DNA of 64,000 nucleotides from Tanytarsus gracilentus (Eukaryota > Arthropoda > Insecta > Diptera > Chironomidae): assembly GCA_038502055.1 (NCBI GenBank), contig JAXRKN010000041.1, positions 2,709,501 through 2,773,500 on the forward strand, read 5' to 3'. Both the position numbers and the translations under genes were made by a program. Every line of letters begins with the position of its first letter. The stretch's first letter is position 1. Below the pieces are notes generated by a model. The model was not told the origin of the DNA, made no database searches, and worked only from the letters and a program-made list of their open reading frames with translations. Below, piece after piece: positions 1-9,306 of this stretch.

Positions 1-1974
1 ATTGAGCGACATCAGTAAACACCGCATAATTACGAGTATCGCACATGTAGAGTTCGCTATCATACAGAGCACTTGAGACGATTCCTCGAAGATAATGTTT
101 ACCACCTGATTTAACGACAAAACCTCCTCCGCTGTCACCGTTACACGGTCCCCTAATTAAAACATCATTTTTTTTATTTTAGAAATCTCCGAAATTGATT
201 TTTAAACTTACTTTCCATCCCTGCTTCCAACACAGAATGTTCGCCTTGAGGTGATTTTTGAAAATACCGAATTGGATCGAAGACACGTGGATTCGTCGAC
301 AACAGGCAACTCGGCCCAAAAAGGTTTGTCACTAGCCGACACAGATGTTTCCGTTTTACCCCAACCTAAGATAAAAATTATTTCTTAAAATTGAAAAGAA
401 ATATTTTTATATTATTTACCCGCAACAATTCCTTGTTGATTTACAATATCATTATAATTTCCTGTCGAAGTCCAAATGCAAATTGGTTTAATGAAATTCG
501 TAAAAATAATTGATCTCAATAAAACAGCCATTGCAATGTCGGCATCGTAAGAGTCAACATTTGGATTGTAGCTTGGATGTACGACAAGCTGAGATGCACC
601 GGAAATTATGACGTCTCTCTCGTTGGGTTGCGATGCGAGATAATGTTTTCCGAGATAAAAGAGAGCTTCTTCAGCTTTACGAATGTTTTCAGATCGTTTC
701 TCTTGGACACTGAAATTGTAATTTTATAATTTTATCAAAAAATAAATTATTAATTTACTCACCAGTGGGCAGCCGTGACCACACATCTTGCGCTTATCAA
801 TGAACCTCCTGTTGATATAATAAAAGTTAAATAAAGTTTTTAAAGTTATTTTCTTTAACTTACCACAAATGAAACCACTGTCACCGTAACCATTGTGATA
901 GTATGCGGCAAGCCAAGGGAACTGAAAATTAAATTAAATTCAATTTATTACTTGAAAGTGAGAAAATTTAATTTTTCTAACCTGTCCTTTCACAGCAGCT
1001 TTACCGTTTACGACTAATCCCGTTGAGGTTTGCGGTCGAAGTTTAGGAACGCCACAAAGCGAGCTAAATTCATTGAGTCGTTCGGAATTGCTTCCAATAT
1101 TTTCGAAACTACTTGGCACTTGTGGTCTGCTGGTGGGTTGAGGATTATAAACGGGTTGTTGTTGAGTGTAGACAGGTTGAGGTTCATACGAGGGTGGTTG
1201 AGTGTAGGCAGGTCTCTGAGGTTGTGGAGCTGGCTGCTGTGGTTCAAAAGAGTTTTGAACAGGTCTTTGATTTTGCACAGAAGGCTGACGATTATTAAGT
1301 TGTTGCTGACCAGCCGCTAAACCAGTATAAAGTGTGTGATCTAACATGATTGTCGTCACAAATTCTCCAACATCTAAAGGTATTATTTTAAAGGTAATAC
1401 AAATTATACTATTTTAACTTTTTTTCATACCATCTTGGCCTTTGCAGATGAGATTGTTGTTGTAATAAATTGCCTTCAATTTTGGCAGAGGACTTTGAAT
1501 GGGAAAACGCACACGATAAAGAATTGGAAGGCCATTTGCAACATCATTGACTGTCGCTTGTCGATCTTTCACTAAACTTATATCACCAACGTATCTCTGC
1601 AATAAGATTTGAAATTTTAAAATACGTTAAAATTATTTCGATTTTATAATTTTTTATAGAAATTTTTTCCAACCGACACTCACAGATTTTAAATTAATTC
1701 CTACACTTAAAAATAATTTAATTTTATGAGTTTTTCCTAGCTTTAAACTTGGAACTGCGAGCAGACCAAACCACTCTTTTCCATTGAACGTGTATCGAAA
1801 TGAGCTCGGACACGGTGAAATGTACACGCGAGGAACTGTTATTATTTGCGCGGAGAGGGATGATGAAGAGCTTTCATCACTTCCCCCAAATCTATTTGAT
1901 ATTTCCGGCGTTTGAGCATCCTGACCGGCTAATTTGCAGAGTGTAATACTAAATAAACAAAATATTGCCGCCAT
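1..1974 (-). CDS. gd-type serine protease (GD_N + trypsin domain), C-terminus cut by window edge
   Basis: Secreted chymotrypsin-fold protease of the gastrulation-defective (gd) type; in Drosophila, gd acts in the extracellular cascade that activates Snake and Easter. Exons, read by eye and phase-consistent: 1684-1974, 1431-1596, 1373 down to 982, 864-921, 763-808, 420-709, 212-365, 1-152. A signal peptide is followed by the GD_N domain (about residues 53-150, starting at Cys55 with CPSSFRYTFNGKEWFGLL), then a Q/P/Y-rich linker (about 160-255), then CGVPKL and the protease domain starting near FPWLAAYY (284). The catalytic triad is complete: TAAHC (His317), DADIA (Asp375) and GDSGGG (Ser473). 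There is no R-IVGG activation site; GLVVNGKAAVKGQFPW replaces it, as in the atypical gd family. About 516 residues are visible and the last 15-25 lie beyond base 1. The enzyme looks active. Orthology to gd itself rather than a paralogue is not settled. Confidence 0.9.
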
Positions 1975-2697
1975 GTGATATGATTTTGAGATGTTTACAC
2001 TTTAATGTCATCATTTGCACTAAATTTTATCTAAATTATCGCATTTTCTACCTGTACTGCAAGTTTTGGAGGAGAAATAGTAAATAGAAGGGGGAAGAGA
2101 GAGAGTTTCGAAATGTTTGACACACAAAAACATCTTCGATTCAATATTTGCTCACTCATATTAATGTGTCTGTGCGTGTTCGTGCATGGCTACTTCTTAT
2201 CACTTTAGCGAGAGTGAGAGAGACAAATATTGATAATCCCAATGAAATTATTAGTGTGTGTAAGCTGGTTAATGTTTACATAAAAAAAGTTTTTTTTGAA
2301 GGAATTTCCATCTTCATTCATTAATCATCGAGTTATCACATATGATAGAATTTTTTTAAAGAGATCTTACAAGTCAACTTTTAAAAAATTAAATTTTTAA
2401 TTCCATTGAACTTAAATAAAGGATGCTTTTATAAAATTTGTTAAAATTTTTAACTTTACATAAAAGTAAAAAAATATAAAACTAGTTTTTCTTTAAAATA
2501 TTTTTAAATTCATTCGAAATTTCTTTTCTCGATTTTTTAAATAAATCGTTTCAAGAATATTTTTACTTCAGGAATTCCCCGATGATTATTAATGCAATCA
2601 TTTACACGGCTCGGTAAAAAAAATCATCTCAACGGTGAAAAATGCGCAATAATTATTGTGAGAGCCTCAAACACGTTAATGCAGTTTACTTTCTTAC

Positions 2698-3036
2698 CGA
2701 TGGTAATCTGGCGCGAAGTGAAAGAACCGCTCTTAGATTGATTTCAGTGCGTTCTTCTGTAGTTGGAATTAATAATTCTCCATAAGCACCGAAGTTGTCA
2801 TTTTTAATCGCCCAATATGAGTCACAACCCTGACGATCTGACGAGGACAATGTGTTGCCTTCTTTTCGATTACTTAAAAAGACATTTTCTTGATATCTTT
2901 GTGTTTCTTGATTTGAAGTTGGTCTAATTTGTGCAGAAAATTGTCCAATGTCAAATAAATCAAAAATACCATCAAACTGAGCACACACAAAAACTAGTAT
3001 CGTACTGAAAATTAAAACTTCAAAAGCGAATTTCAT
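2698..3036 (-). CDS. Alternative first coding exon B (signal peptide + GD_N half-domain)
   Basis: A 113-codon open exon lies upstream (in transcript sense) of the gd-like gene. It begins with the secretion signal MKFAFEVLIFSTILVFVCAQ and ends in a GD_N-like segment with the landmarks CDSYWAIKNDNFGAYGELL and LSLRARLPS. A GTAAGA donor follows LPS in phase 0, the same place and phase at which the main exon (1684-1974) ends (LKS, GTGAGT). It can therefore splice to the shared acceptor at 1596, which encodes RYVGDISLV. By eye I found no private second exon or protease domain between it and exon A. A TCAGTT initiator lies about 60 bp before its ATG. Either it is an alternative promoter/first exon of the same gene, or the 5' stub of a duplicated gene. 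Confidence 0.65.
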
Positions 3037-3093
3037 TACGAAAAAATTTCTCGATGTGCAATCGACAAATGGTTCTGGTGAGTTTTGAAATAC

Positions 3094-3099
3094 AACTGA
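3094..3099 (-). promoter_or_regulatory. Initiator (TCAGTT) for alternative exon B
   Basis: TCAGTT matches the arthropod initiator. Start at A3097 would give a 5'UTR of about 60 nt before the ATG at 3036. No strong TATA box at the usual distance; a second TCAGT lies at 3125-3129. Confidence 0.4.
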
Positions 3100-3768
3100 T
3101 GGAAATGCGATTTTTTCTACTCTACTGAGTTAAATTTACTAACAAATGAGAGACTCTCTCAAGACACAATCTAGTAACATGAATATTGTGGACTTGATGA
3201 CGAGTTTTTTCTATTTGTGTGTAAGTGCTTGGTCTACGCGTTCAAAGAGTCATAAAATGTTAATAAAAAATATTTTAAATATTTAAATATTTTGCAACAA
3301 ATTTTATTATTTAAACAGGACGACAAGAAGCTTTTTTTATCAATTGAATTATCAATCAATTAACTTTAAAACTATTTTGAATTGCCATTTTTGGTCAGCC
3401 ATCACACAACAGTTAAATAAGTTTTTTGTTTCGTTTTTAAACCTGTTTCGGATGAAACCTGTTGTCATGATTGTTATCAGTTCAAAATTTTAATTAGAAC
3501 GGAAAAGTCGGTTGACCTTCATATGTGAAATATGGTGGATTAGTATTTAATGTTTTTGAAAGTTGTAAAAACAGTGATTTATTTTTAAGAGCAAAATCCT
3601 TAAATACACACATTAAAGTTTTATCAAATAAAAATGATTCAAAAATTTTATCGTTTAATTCAAGGCTTCAGAGTTGTTTTAAAAAATTTCATTTAAATTT
3701 TTAAATATTTTACGAAAGTTTCCATTCATTTTTAAATTTGAATGATTTAATTTTACTAAACTACATAC

Positions 3769-3963
3769 CGATGGAAGTTTCGCTCCTACCGACAATTGAA
3801 TTTTCAGTTCATGTTGAGCAAAATTTTCAGGATGAAAAGTTAAAAGTCCTTGATTGCTTTGGTCGTTTCCTTTTATGTATTTCCAGAAGTTGTTGCAAGG
3901 TAAAATTTGAGATGAAATTTCACTCAAAAGCACTGTTGAGACTATGACCAAAATTTTTAACAT
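3769..3963 (-). CDS. Alternative first coding exon C (signal peptide + GD_N half-domain)
   Basis: A 65-codon exon of the same design as exons A and B. The signal peptide MLKILVIVSTVLLSEISSQ runs directly into a short GD_N-like segment (CNNFWKYIKGNDQSNQGLL, then LSVGAKLPS). A GTATGT donor follows LPS in phase 0, compatible with the acceptor at 1596. It lacks the spacer that A (S-rich) and B (F/D/Q-rich) carry between signal peptide and the first domain cysteine, so the mature N-terminus would differ most here. An initiator-like TCAGTC lies about 35 bp before the ATG. No separate downstream exon was seen between C and B. Same two readings as exon B. Confidence 0.62.
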
Positions 3964-3994
3964 TTTGATCTTTCTTGTCCATCTGGTGAAACAA

Positions 3995-4000
3995 GACTGA
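3995..4000 (-). promoter_or_regulatory. Initiator (TCAGTC) for alternative exon C
   Basis: TCAGTC, with start at A3998, gives a 5'UTR of about 35 nt before the ATG at 3963. A T-rich TATTTTTT stretch about 20 bp upstream is only a weak TATA candidate. Confidence 0.38.
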
Positions 4001-4341
4001 ACGATTCCCGAAAAAAAATATTGAGAATCGTGAAATTCATGAAATTCAAGCAGGTTTAGAGATATAAAAATTTAAATTTAGTAGCAATGAAATTTAATGA
4101 CAGCCAAGCGATGAGGAAAAAGTAATACATTTTCAAAAATGTAAATTTATACACGAAGAGGAAACAAGAGTCAATGTTCTCAGCTCTCAAATAACTTTCT
4201 TTGATTTGAATTATTTTTTCACTTGTAAGTCAACGAGCGATCTGTAATCAGCATGTGAAGTTCAATGTCGTCTCTCAATGGGGAGAAAAATAAAATAAAA
4301 TCTCTCGTTTGATAATGAAAGCACAGATTTTAGCATTTAGT

Positions 4342-4347
4342 TCAGTT
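4342..4347 (+). promoter_or_regulatory. Initiator (TCAGTT) of LRR gene 1
   Basis: TCAGTT with A4344 as start lies 18 bp before the ATG at 4362. The implied first exon is 23 nt in total. No TATA at the usual distance. Confidence 0.5.
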
Positions 4348-4361
4348 GAGATTTTAAAAGC

Positions 4362-6004
4362 ATGCGGTAAATAGCTTTAATTTTCCCATAAATTAGAAAA
4401 TCTAGCATAATTAATTGAAATAATTAACTGTAATTAAAGTTAGTTTGCATTTGAGTGGACGTTAAAAATAGTTTGGTTCCTGCATGGAGTGAAAACCTCA
4501 ATTAAAAAGCTCATAAATAATTTAGATTTTTTATATTAAAACTTAGATTTGTGAATCTTGAATATATTCAAACCCGTCTGAAATTTAACCAACCCATAAA
4601 TTCTGCACACACAATTTACAAAATTTGCATCACAAAAATATTCTTTTATCTTTCTTTTTCAGGATATTTGCGGGATTTTTTCTTCTTCATTTCATTTTCA
4701 TTTCCTCAACTGATTGCTCATCCTCCTGTAAACCGAGACGGCACAAGCATGATGAGATCGAAGGAAATGATAAGAGTTTTAAGCATCTCAATGGAAGCGC
4801 ACTTGAGGAAGCAGTTATTGATGAGATATTGCTGAAGAAAAAATCCAATCCTCGTGTACAAGTGCGACATTTTGAAATAACGAGAATAACAAGAAATATG
4901 TTGAGAAATTTCACAGACATCCTTAGCATCGATTTTCGGAGTAACGAAATCGAGGATATTGAGAACGAAAGCTTTTCCGAGTGCACCAAAGTGGAGAAGA
5001 TTGATTTGATGGAGAATCGCTTAGCGGAGATTACAAAACACATTTTCAGTGGCAATTTTGGAGAATTACAGGAGATTAACTTGTCCTTCAATGCCATCAT
5101 TGGCATCGAGTCGGGATCATTTGACAAGCTGGGTAGTTTAAAATCGATTGATCTCTCTGACAATTGCATTCACCATCTGCACTCCGACTTGTTTAAGAAG
5201 TGCGACGGTTTGAAATTCGTTCACTTGCGTCACAACAACATAATTAAAATTGAATTCAATCTCTTCGACTCTAAAACTCACTTGACACTTCTCGATCTCT
5301 CTCACAATCATCTCAATTTCATTCCCGAGTTTGAAATGAAGACTATCAGGCGCTATAATTTGTCGCATAACAATATCACACTCCTCGATCTAAATTATAA
5401 ATCTCGAGAGAGAAGAAAATTGGCAAAAATTGAGCAGCTCACTGTTGCTTTCAATAACATAAGCCTGTGTGCTGAAACGCATGAAATGAGAGACGATATA
5501 ATTCATCTAGATGTTAGTTATAATGCTATTACTGAATTGGATGATTTTCCACTCCTTCCCAACTTGGAGGTTCTGATTGTGGCTTTTAACAAAATTAGTC
5601 AGATCACTGTACTCGATGCTAAATTTCCATCGTTACGTGAGCTCAATATTTCATCGAACAGTGGCTTTGAGTGCAAACACTATCAAGATATTCGCAATAA
5701 TTTTCCTCACATTGCACTCATGGTTGATGTCAATCTGACACATCATTGCAACATTGATGATTATGACTATTATGACTTGGATGCGATTCGTCACCATCAT
5801 CAAAATATCACAGCATCGACAGGCGAGATTGTTCGGCAATTAAAGCTCAATCGCACACTTCTCATTATTCTCTTATCAACCATAATTATTTTCGCAATAT
5901 TTCACACCACGTTCTTGCTTTATCAGCATCTCCATGGCAAATCGAAGGCGATAAAGCGATCTAAATTGAAAGAGAAACTCTTGATTGAGAACATTGAGTT
6001 GTAG
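4362..6004 (+). CDS. Membrane-anchored leucine-rich-repeat protein (LRR gene 1)
   Basis: Join of 4362-4366 and 4663-6004 (448 residues). The first coding exon is only ATG-CG, followed by a GTAAAT donor. The acceptor TTTTTCAG ends at 4662 and completes an Arg codon, giving the signal peptide MRIFAGFFLLHFIFISS. Reading without the intron would put the start in a polypyrimidine tract with a poorer N-terminus. The ectodomain has about ten LRRs (residues roughly 75-360), with typical repeats such as LQEINLSFNAIIGIESGSF and LTLLDLSHNHLNFI. A hydrophobic span follows near 400-423 (LLIILLSTIIIFAIFHTTFLL), then a short basic tail of about 20 residues with no recognised signalling domain. This architecture suits an adhesion or pattern-recognition surface protein; ligand unknown. 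A polyadenylation signal AATAAA lies at 6066. The neighbouring secreted LRR gene is in the same orientation. Confidence 0.85.
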
Positions 6005-6568
6005 AGAGAAGCTCTGTGTCTGTATTTAATGAAGTAAGGGAAGAGTAAAATTATTTACACAATCGAATAAAAATTAACGGCATTGCCGCTGTGGAAATTG
6101 TCAATAAAATAAATTTTTATTATTGCTATTTCCAGGGATGTTAAATTGAATTTTTTAAACCTTAAAAAAATTAAAGAAATGAGCTTAAATTTGAGCTTTA
6201 AAAAGTATAAGCTTATCAAAAAATCTAAAGCCTCAAATTTTATCAACCTCCGCCGCAACATTTCGATTTATTTTGCGCTCTCGTGGAAATTAAAAATAAA
6301 TTGATTTGCCAAGCTTTATCAGTCGGCACAGGATGTGCATCACTCAGAACTCAGATCGTTGATCCTTAATTGAATGAATGCGAATTTTTCTCTTCTTGCT
6401 GATTTTATTTACAACTTTTTAAGTTCCGCAAACGCAAGCAAATTAATTTTAATAAAGTTTCATTCATAAGCTTCTTACACACTATGACAAGAGCAGGCAG
6501 CGAGCAGTAATTTGTGAGAGAAAAAAGTATTTAAAGTGCAACATTTGTTGGAAATTTTCCAGTTTAAT
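6005..6568. other. 3' flank of LRR gene 1
   Basis: Contains AATAAA at 6066-6071 and AT-rich spacer with no supported gene. The end (6559-6568, CCAGTTTAAT) is the left copy of the foldback element's target duplication. Confidence 0.5.
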
Positions 6569-7729
6569 GAGTGTAGGTCACCCAGCCGACAGAAATTCTA
6601 CAGAAATTCTGCAGAAAATCTACAGAAATTCTGCAGAAATTCTGCAGAAAATAAAGAAATTCTGCAGAAATTCTGATAAATTTTTTTGTAAATTTATTTC
6701 TACAGAAATTCTGCAGAATAAAATCTGCAGAAATTCTGCAGAAAAAATAATCTGCAGAAATTCTGCAGAATAAAATCTGCAGAAATTCTGCAGAAAAAAT
6801 AATCTGCAGAAATTCTGCAGAATAAAATCTGCAGAAATTCTGCAGAATAAATAATCTGCAGAATTTCTGCAGAATAAAATAATATGATATAATTTTTTTT
6901 TATTTTTCATAGCCATCAAAAATTCTTAAGATTAAAACTTTTTTAAAAAAATTTGATATCATTCGAAAGCTTAATAAAAAAGCAATTTTTGATACCCAGG
7001 TTGAAGAGGTGACCAAAGTTGTTCACCCACTTTTAATGGGTTAAAGATGATTTAATGAAAAAAATATATGAAAATTAGCAACTGTCCTCCTCGAATATCA
7101 AGAAATAAAAAATTAAAATAAATGGTTAATACATAGTTGGATTGCATTTTTAATTACGAGTTCAATTATATATCATTTATCAACATTGAATCGATATTTT
7201 TTATTTTAGCGACCTGAAAGAGCTGAAATTTTTGAATATTTTGAGAACATTAGTATTTGTCCTACTCGAATATCAAGAACTACTTAACCGATCTCAATTA
7301 TTAATATATCGTTGAATTCCAATTTTAATTACGAGTTCAATGACATATCATTTATCAACATTGAACTCTTATTTCTCATTCTAGCGACCTTTTTTTAAAA
7401 AAGTTTTAATCTTAAGAATTTTTGATGGCTATGAAAAATAAAAAAAAATTATATCATATTATTTTATTCTGCAGAATTTCTGCAGATTATTTTTTCTGCA
7501 GAATTTCTGCAGATTTTATTCTGCAGAATTTCTGCAGATTATTTTTTCTGCAGAATTTCTGCAGATTTTATTCTGCAGAATTTCTGTAGAAATAAATTTA
7601 CAAAAAAAATTATCAGAATTTCTGCAGAATTTCTTTATTTTCTGCAGAATTTCTGCAGAATTTCTGTAGATTTTCTGCAGAATTTCTGTAGAATTTCTGC
7701 AGAATTTCTGTCGGCTGAGTGACCCATTC
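6569..7729. mobile_element. Foldback-type transposon with tandem-repeat inverted arms and 10-bp target duplication
   Basis: The two arms (about 6569-6945 and 7395-7729) are inverted copies. Each begins at the tip with GGTCAC(C/T)CAGCCGACAG, continues through a tandem array built on CTGCAGAAATT, and ends in an AT-rich segment (TAGCCATCAAAAATTCTTAAG and its complement). The direct repeat CCAGTTTAAT flanks the element at 6559-6568 and 7730-7739. The interior has no coding capacity, so the element is non-autonomous. Open frames over the arrays are repeat artefacts. Tandem-repeat-filled inverted ends are the hallmark of foldback elements. The superfamily is not determined; a 10-bp duplication is near the 9-11 bp of Foldback/MULE-like elements. 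Confidence 0.85.
7081..7394. repeat. Two diverged tandem copies inside the foldback element
   Basis: Segments starting near 7083 and 7259 share CGAATATCAAGAA, TAATTACGAGTTCAAT, ATATCATTTATCAACATTGA and TAGCGACCT in the same order, with a period of about 176 bp. They form the loop between the inverted arms. Confidence 0.75.
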
Positions 7730-7751
7730 CCAGTTTAATTCCATCTCGGTT

Positions 7752-7757
7752 GTCAGT
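7752..7757 (+). promoter_or_regulatory. Initiator (TCAGTT) of LRR gene 2
   Basis: TCAGTT with A7754 as start gives a 23-nt 5'UTR to the ATG at 7777. The foldback element ends 25 bp upstream and its target duplication 15 bp upstream, so the -30 region now lies in transposon DNA. Confidence 0.48.
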
Positions 7758-7776
7758 TGATAGCACTCGAACAAAA

Positions 7777-9306
7777 ATGAAATTCCTTAACTTTATTCAT
7801 CTTGTGATTTCAACAATTTTCTTTAATTATGTGGCAAGCAGTGGCAGCATCAGTGATGAGAGAGTTGAAAGTTGTGTGGCGCAGAGAGTTCGAGATAATG
7901 AAAATAGTTGGAGTGAGTGGGAAAATTTGCATTCATTTGCTTGCGATGCCCGATCTCAAGTGAACATGACCCGAAGAAATTTACAGTCAATCAACCAGAC
8001 ACTCTTCAAATTTAATGGCAAAGAAAGACGAAGTTCCATCATCATTTTGGATCTGTCAATCAACAAAATTTCCATCATCGAGAGTGGAACTTTTGAGCGC
8101 TTGCACAATCTAAGAAATTTATTGTTGCGAGTCAATAGTCTCACCGAGATTATCGCATCACAATTCAAAGGTTTAATGATGCTTGAAGAGCTCGATTTAA
8201 GCGTGAATTCCATTCATACCATTGAACGTGATGCTCTCCGCCACATGGAGCGGTTGAGAACGATTGATTTGAGTGGCAATTGCTTTTTCAAACTGCGTCC
8301 ATATATTTTCTTTCGAAATATTCGTCTAATCAACATTTACTTCAATGAAAATTTCCTCGAAAGTCTTCCCGTGCTCATGCCATTCTCGCAACGAATTGAA
8401 CATCTCAATGTCACCGCAAATCGATTTACCAACTTGACATCACTGAAATATTACGAGAATATTCAATCATTAGATGTATCGTATAATCCTATCTCGATGT
8501 CGGAGGAAATGTCCGGCCATATGACGGATGTGGCGCTTGTGAATGGAAGGAGAGGAAGAGATAGTGATAGCAGTAGTGCATCGGTGAGCAGTGGTGAAGA
8601 GAATAATTATACAATGAGATTGAATTATAATTCAAATGAATACATTCAACGACGTCGTCCACGTTCTCTGCGACACGACAATCTAGATTATTTTTCTAGA
8701 GCATCAGCAGTCAATTCAATCGGAAGAAGATGTGCACGAGCGAATGGTGATTTTGCGGAATACAATACTCGATTCATTTCAGAAAGGATATCCGAAGAAG
8801 CTCCAGAAGCTTTAATCAGAATATTATTTGATGCTAGGGATACGGTCGCATTGTGCAATGCATTTTATAGCGGGAGAAAAGTAATGAAAAGAAGTCCACA
8901 AAATGATCATTATGTACAACTGACACGACAACAAATTCAACAATTACAAGAGTACAAAAGAATCAATCGACTCGAATATTTTACATGTCGAAATTGCTCT
9001 CTGCAGTCGCTCGACTTTCTCGTACAGTTTCCTAAATTGAAATATGTCGATGTCCGGGGCAACATGATAAAATCTGTCGATAGTACACGACTTGCTTCGC
9101 TTGAACATGTCGAGTACCTGGATATTTCGGAAAATAGTCAGTTTGAGTCTTTAAACCTCCCTTCACTCGTTCAAAACTGGCCGAATTTTCATGCTCTAAA
9201 TCTCAACAACAATCCCAAATTAAAATGTGAACAAGCCTCAAAAATGCAGACCCTCGTCGAACATTTAAATAAAATCTTTAAGCTCGAAATCAATAAATGT
9301 AAATAA
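7777..9306 (+). CDS. Secreted leucine-rich-repeat protein (LRR gene 2)
   Basis: Single-exon gene, 509 residues, starting at the first ATG (7777; the open frame upstream has no ATG). The signal peptide is MKFLNFIHLVISTIFFNYVASS. A Cys-containing N-terminal segment is followed by about eight LRRs (roughly 80-245; for example LEELDLSVNSIHTIERDAL). Next is a long non-LRR insertion (about 250-400) rich in Ser, Arg and acidic residues, with a basic RRRPRSLR that could be a processing site. Further LRR-like repeats (about 405-500; LKYVDVRGNMIKSVD) follow. No C-terminal membrane span and no domain beyond LRRs, so the product is probably extracellular. It lies next to LRR gene 1 in the same orientation, and an old tandem duplication is plausible, but the ectodomains are well diverged. 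It resembles insect immune LRR proteins only in general layout. Immune function is a guess. Confidence 0.85.
   Translation: MKFLNFIHLVISTIFFNYVASSGSISDERVESCVAQRVRDNENSWSEWENLHSFACDARSQVNMTRRNLQSINQTLFKFNGKERRSSIIILDLSINKISIIESGTFERLHNLRNLLLRVNSLTEIIASQFKGLMMLEELDLSVNSIHTIERDALRHMERLRTIDLSGNCFFKLRPYIFFRNIRLINIYFNENFLESLPVLMPFSQRIEHLNVTANRFTNLTSLKYYENIQSLDVSYNPISMSEEMSGHMTDVALVNGRRGRDSDSSSASVSSGEENNYTMRLNYNSNEYIQRRRPRSLRHDNLDYFSRASAVNSIGRRCARANGDFAEYNTRFISERISEEAPEALIRILFDARDTVALCNAFYSGRKVMKRSPQNDHYVQLTRQQIQQLQEYKRINRLEYFTCRNCSLQSLDFLVQFPKLKYVDVRGNMIKSVDSTRLASLEHVEYLDISENSQFESLNLPSLVQNWPNFHALNLNNNPKLKCEQASKMQTLVEHLNKIFKLEINKCK

Larger units (their letters stand above)
3964..4361. other. Divergent intergenic region between exon C and LRR gene 1
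   Basis: About 400 bp separate two outward-facing start sites (3998 minus and 4344 plus). AT-rich, with no open frame of note. It presumably holds the control elements of both. Confidence 0.5.

Noticed and set aside
6567..6919. Open frames over the CTGCAGAAATT arrays
   Set aside because: Repeat translation within the foldback element arms, present on both strands.
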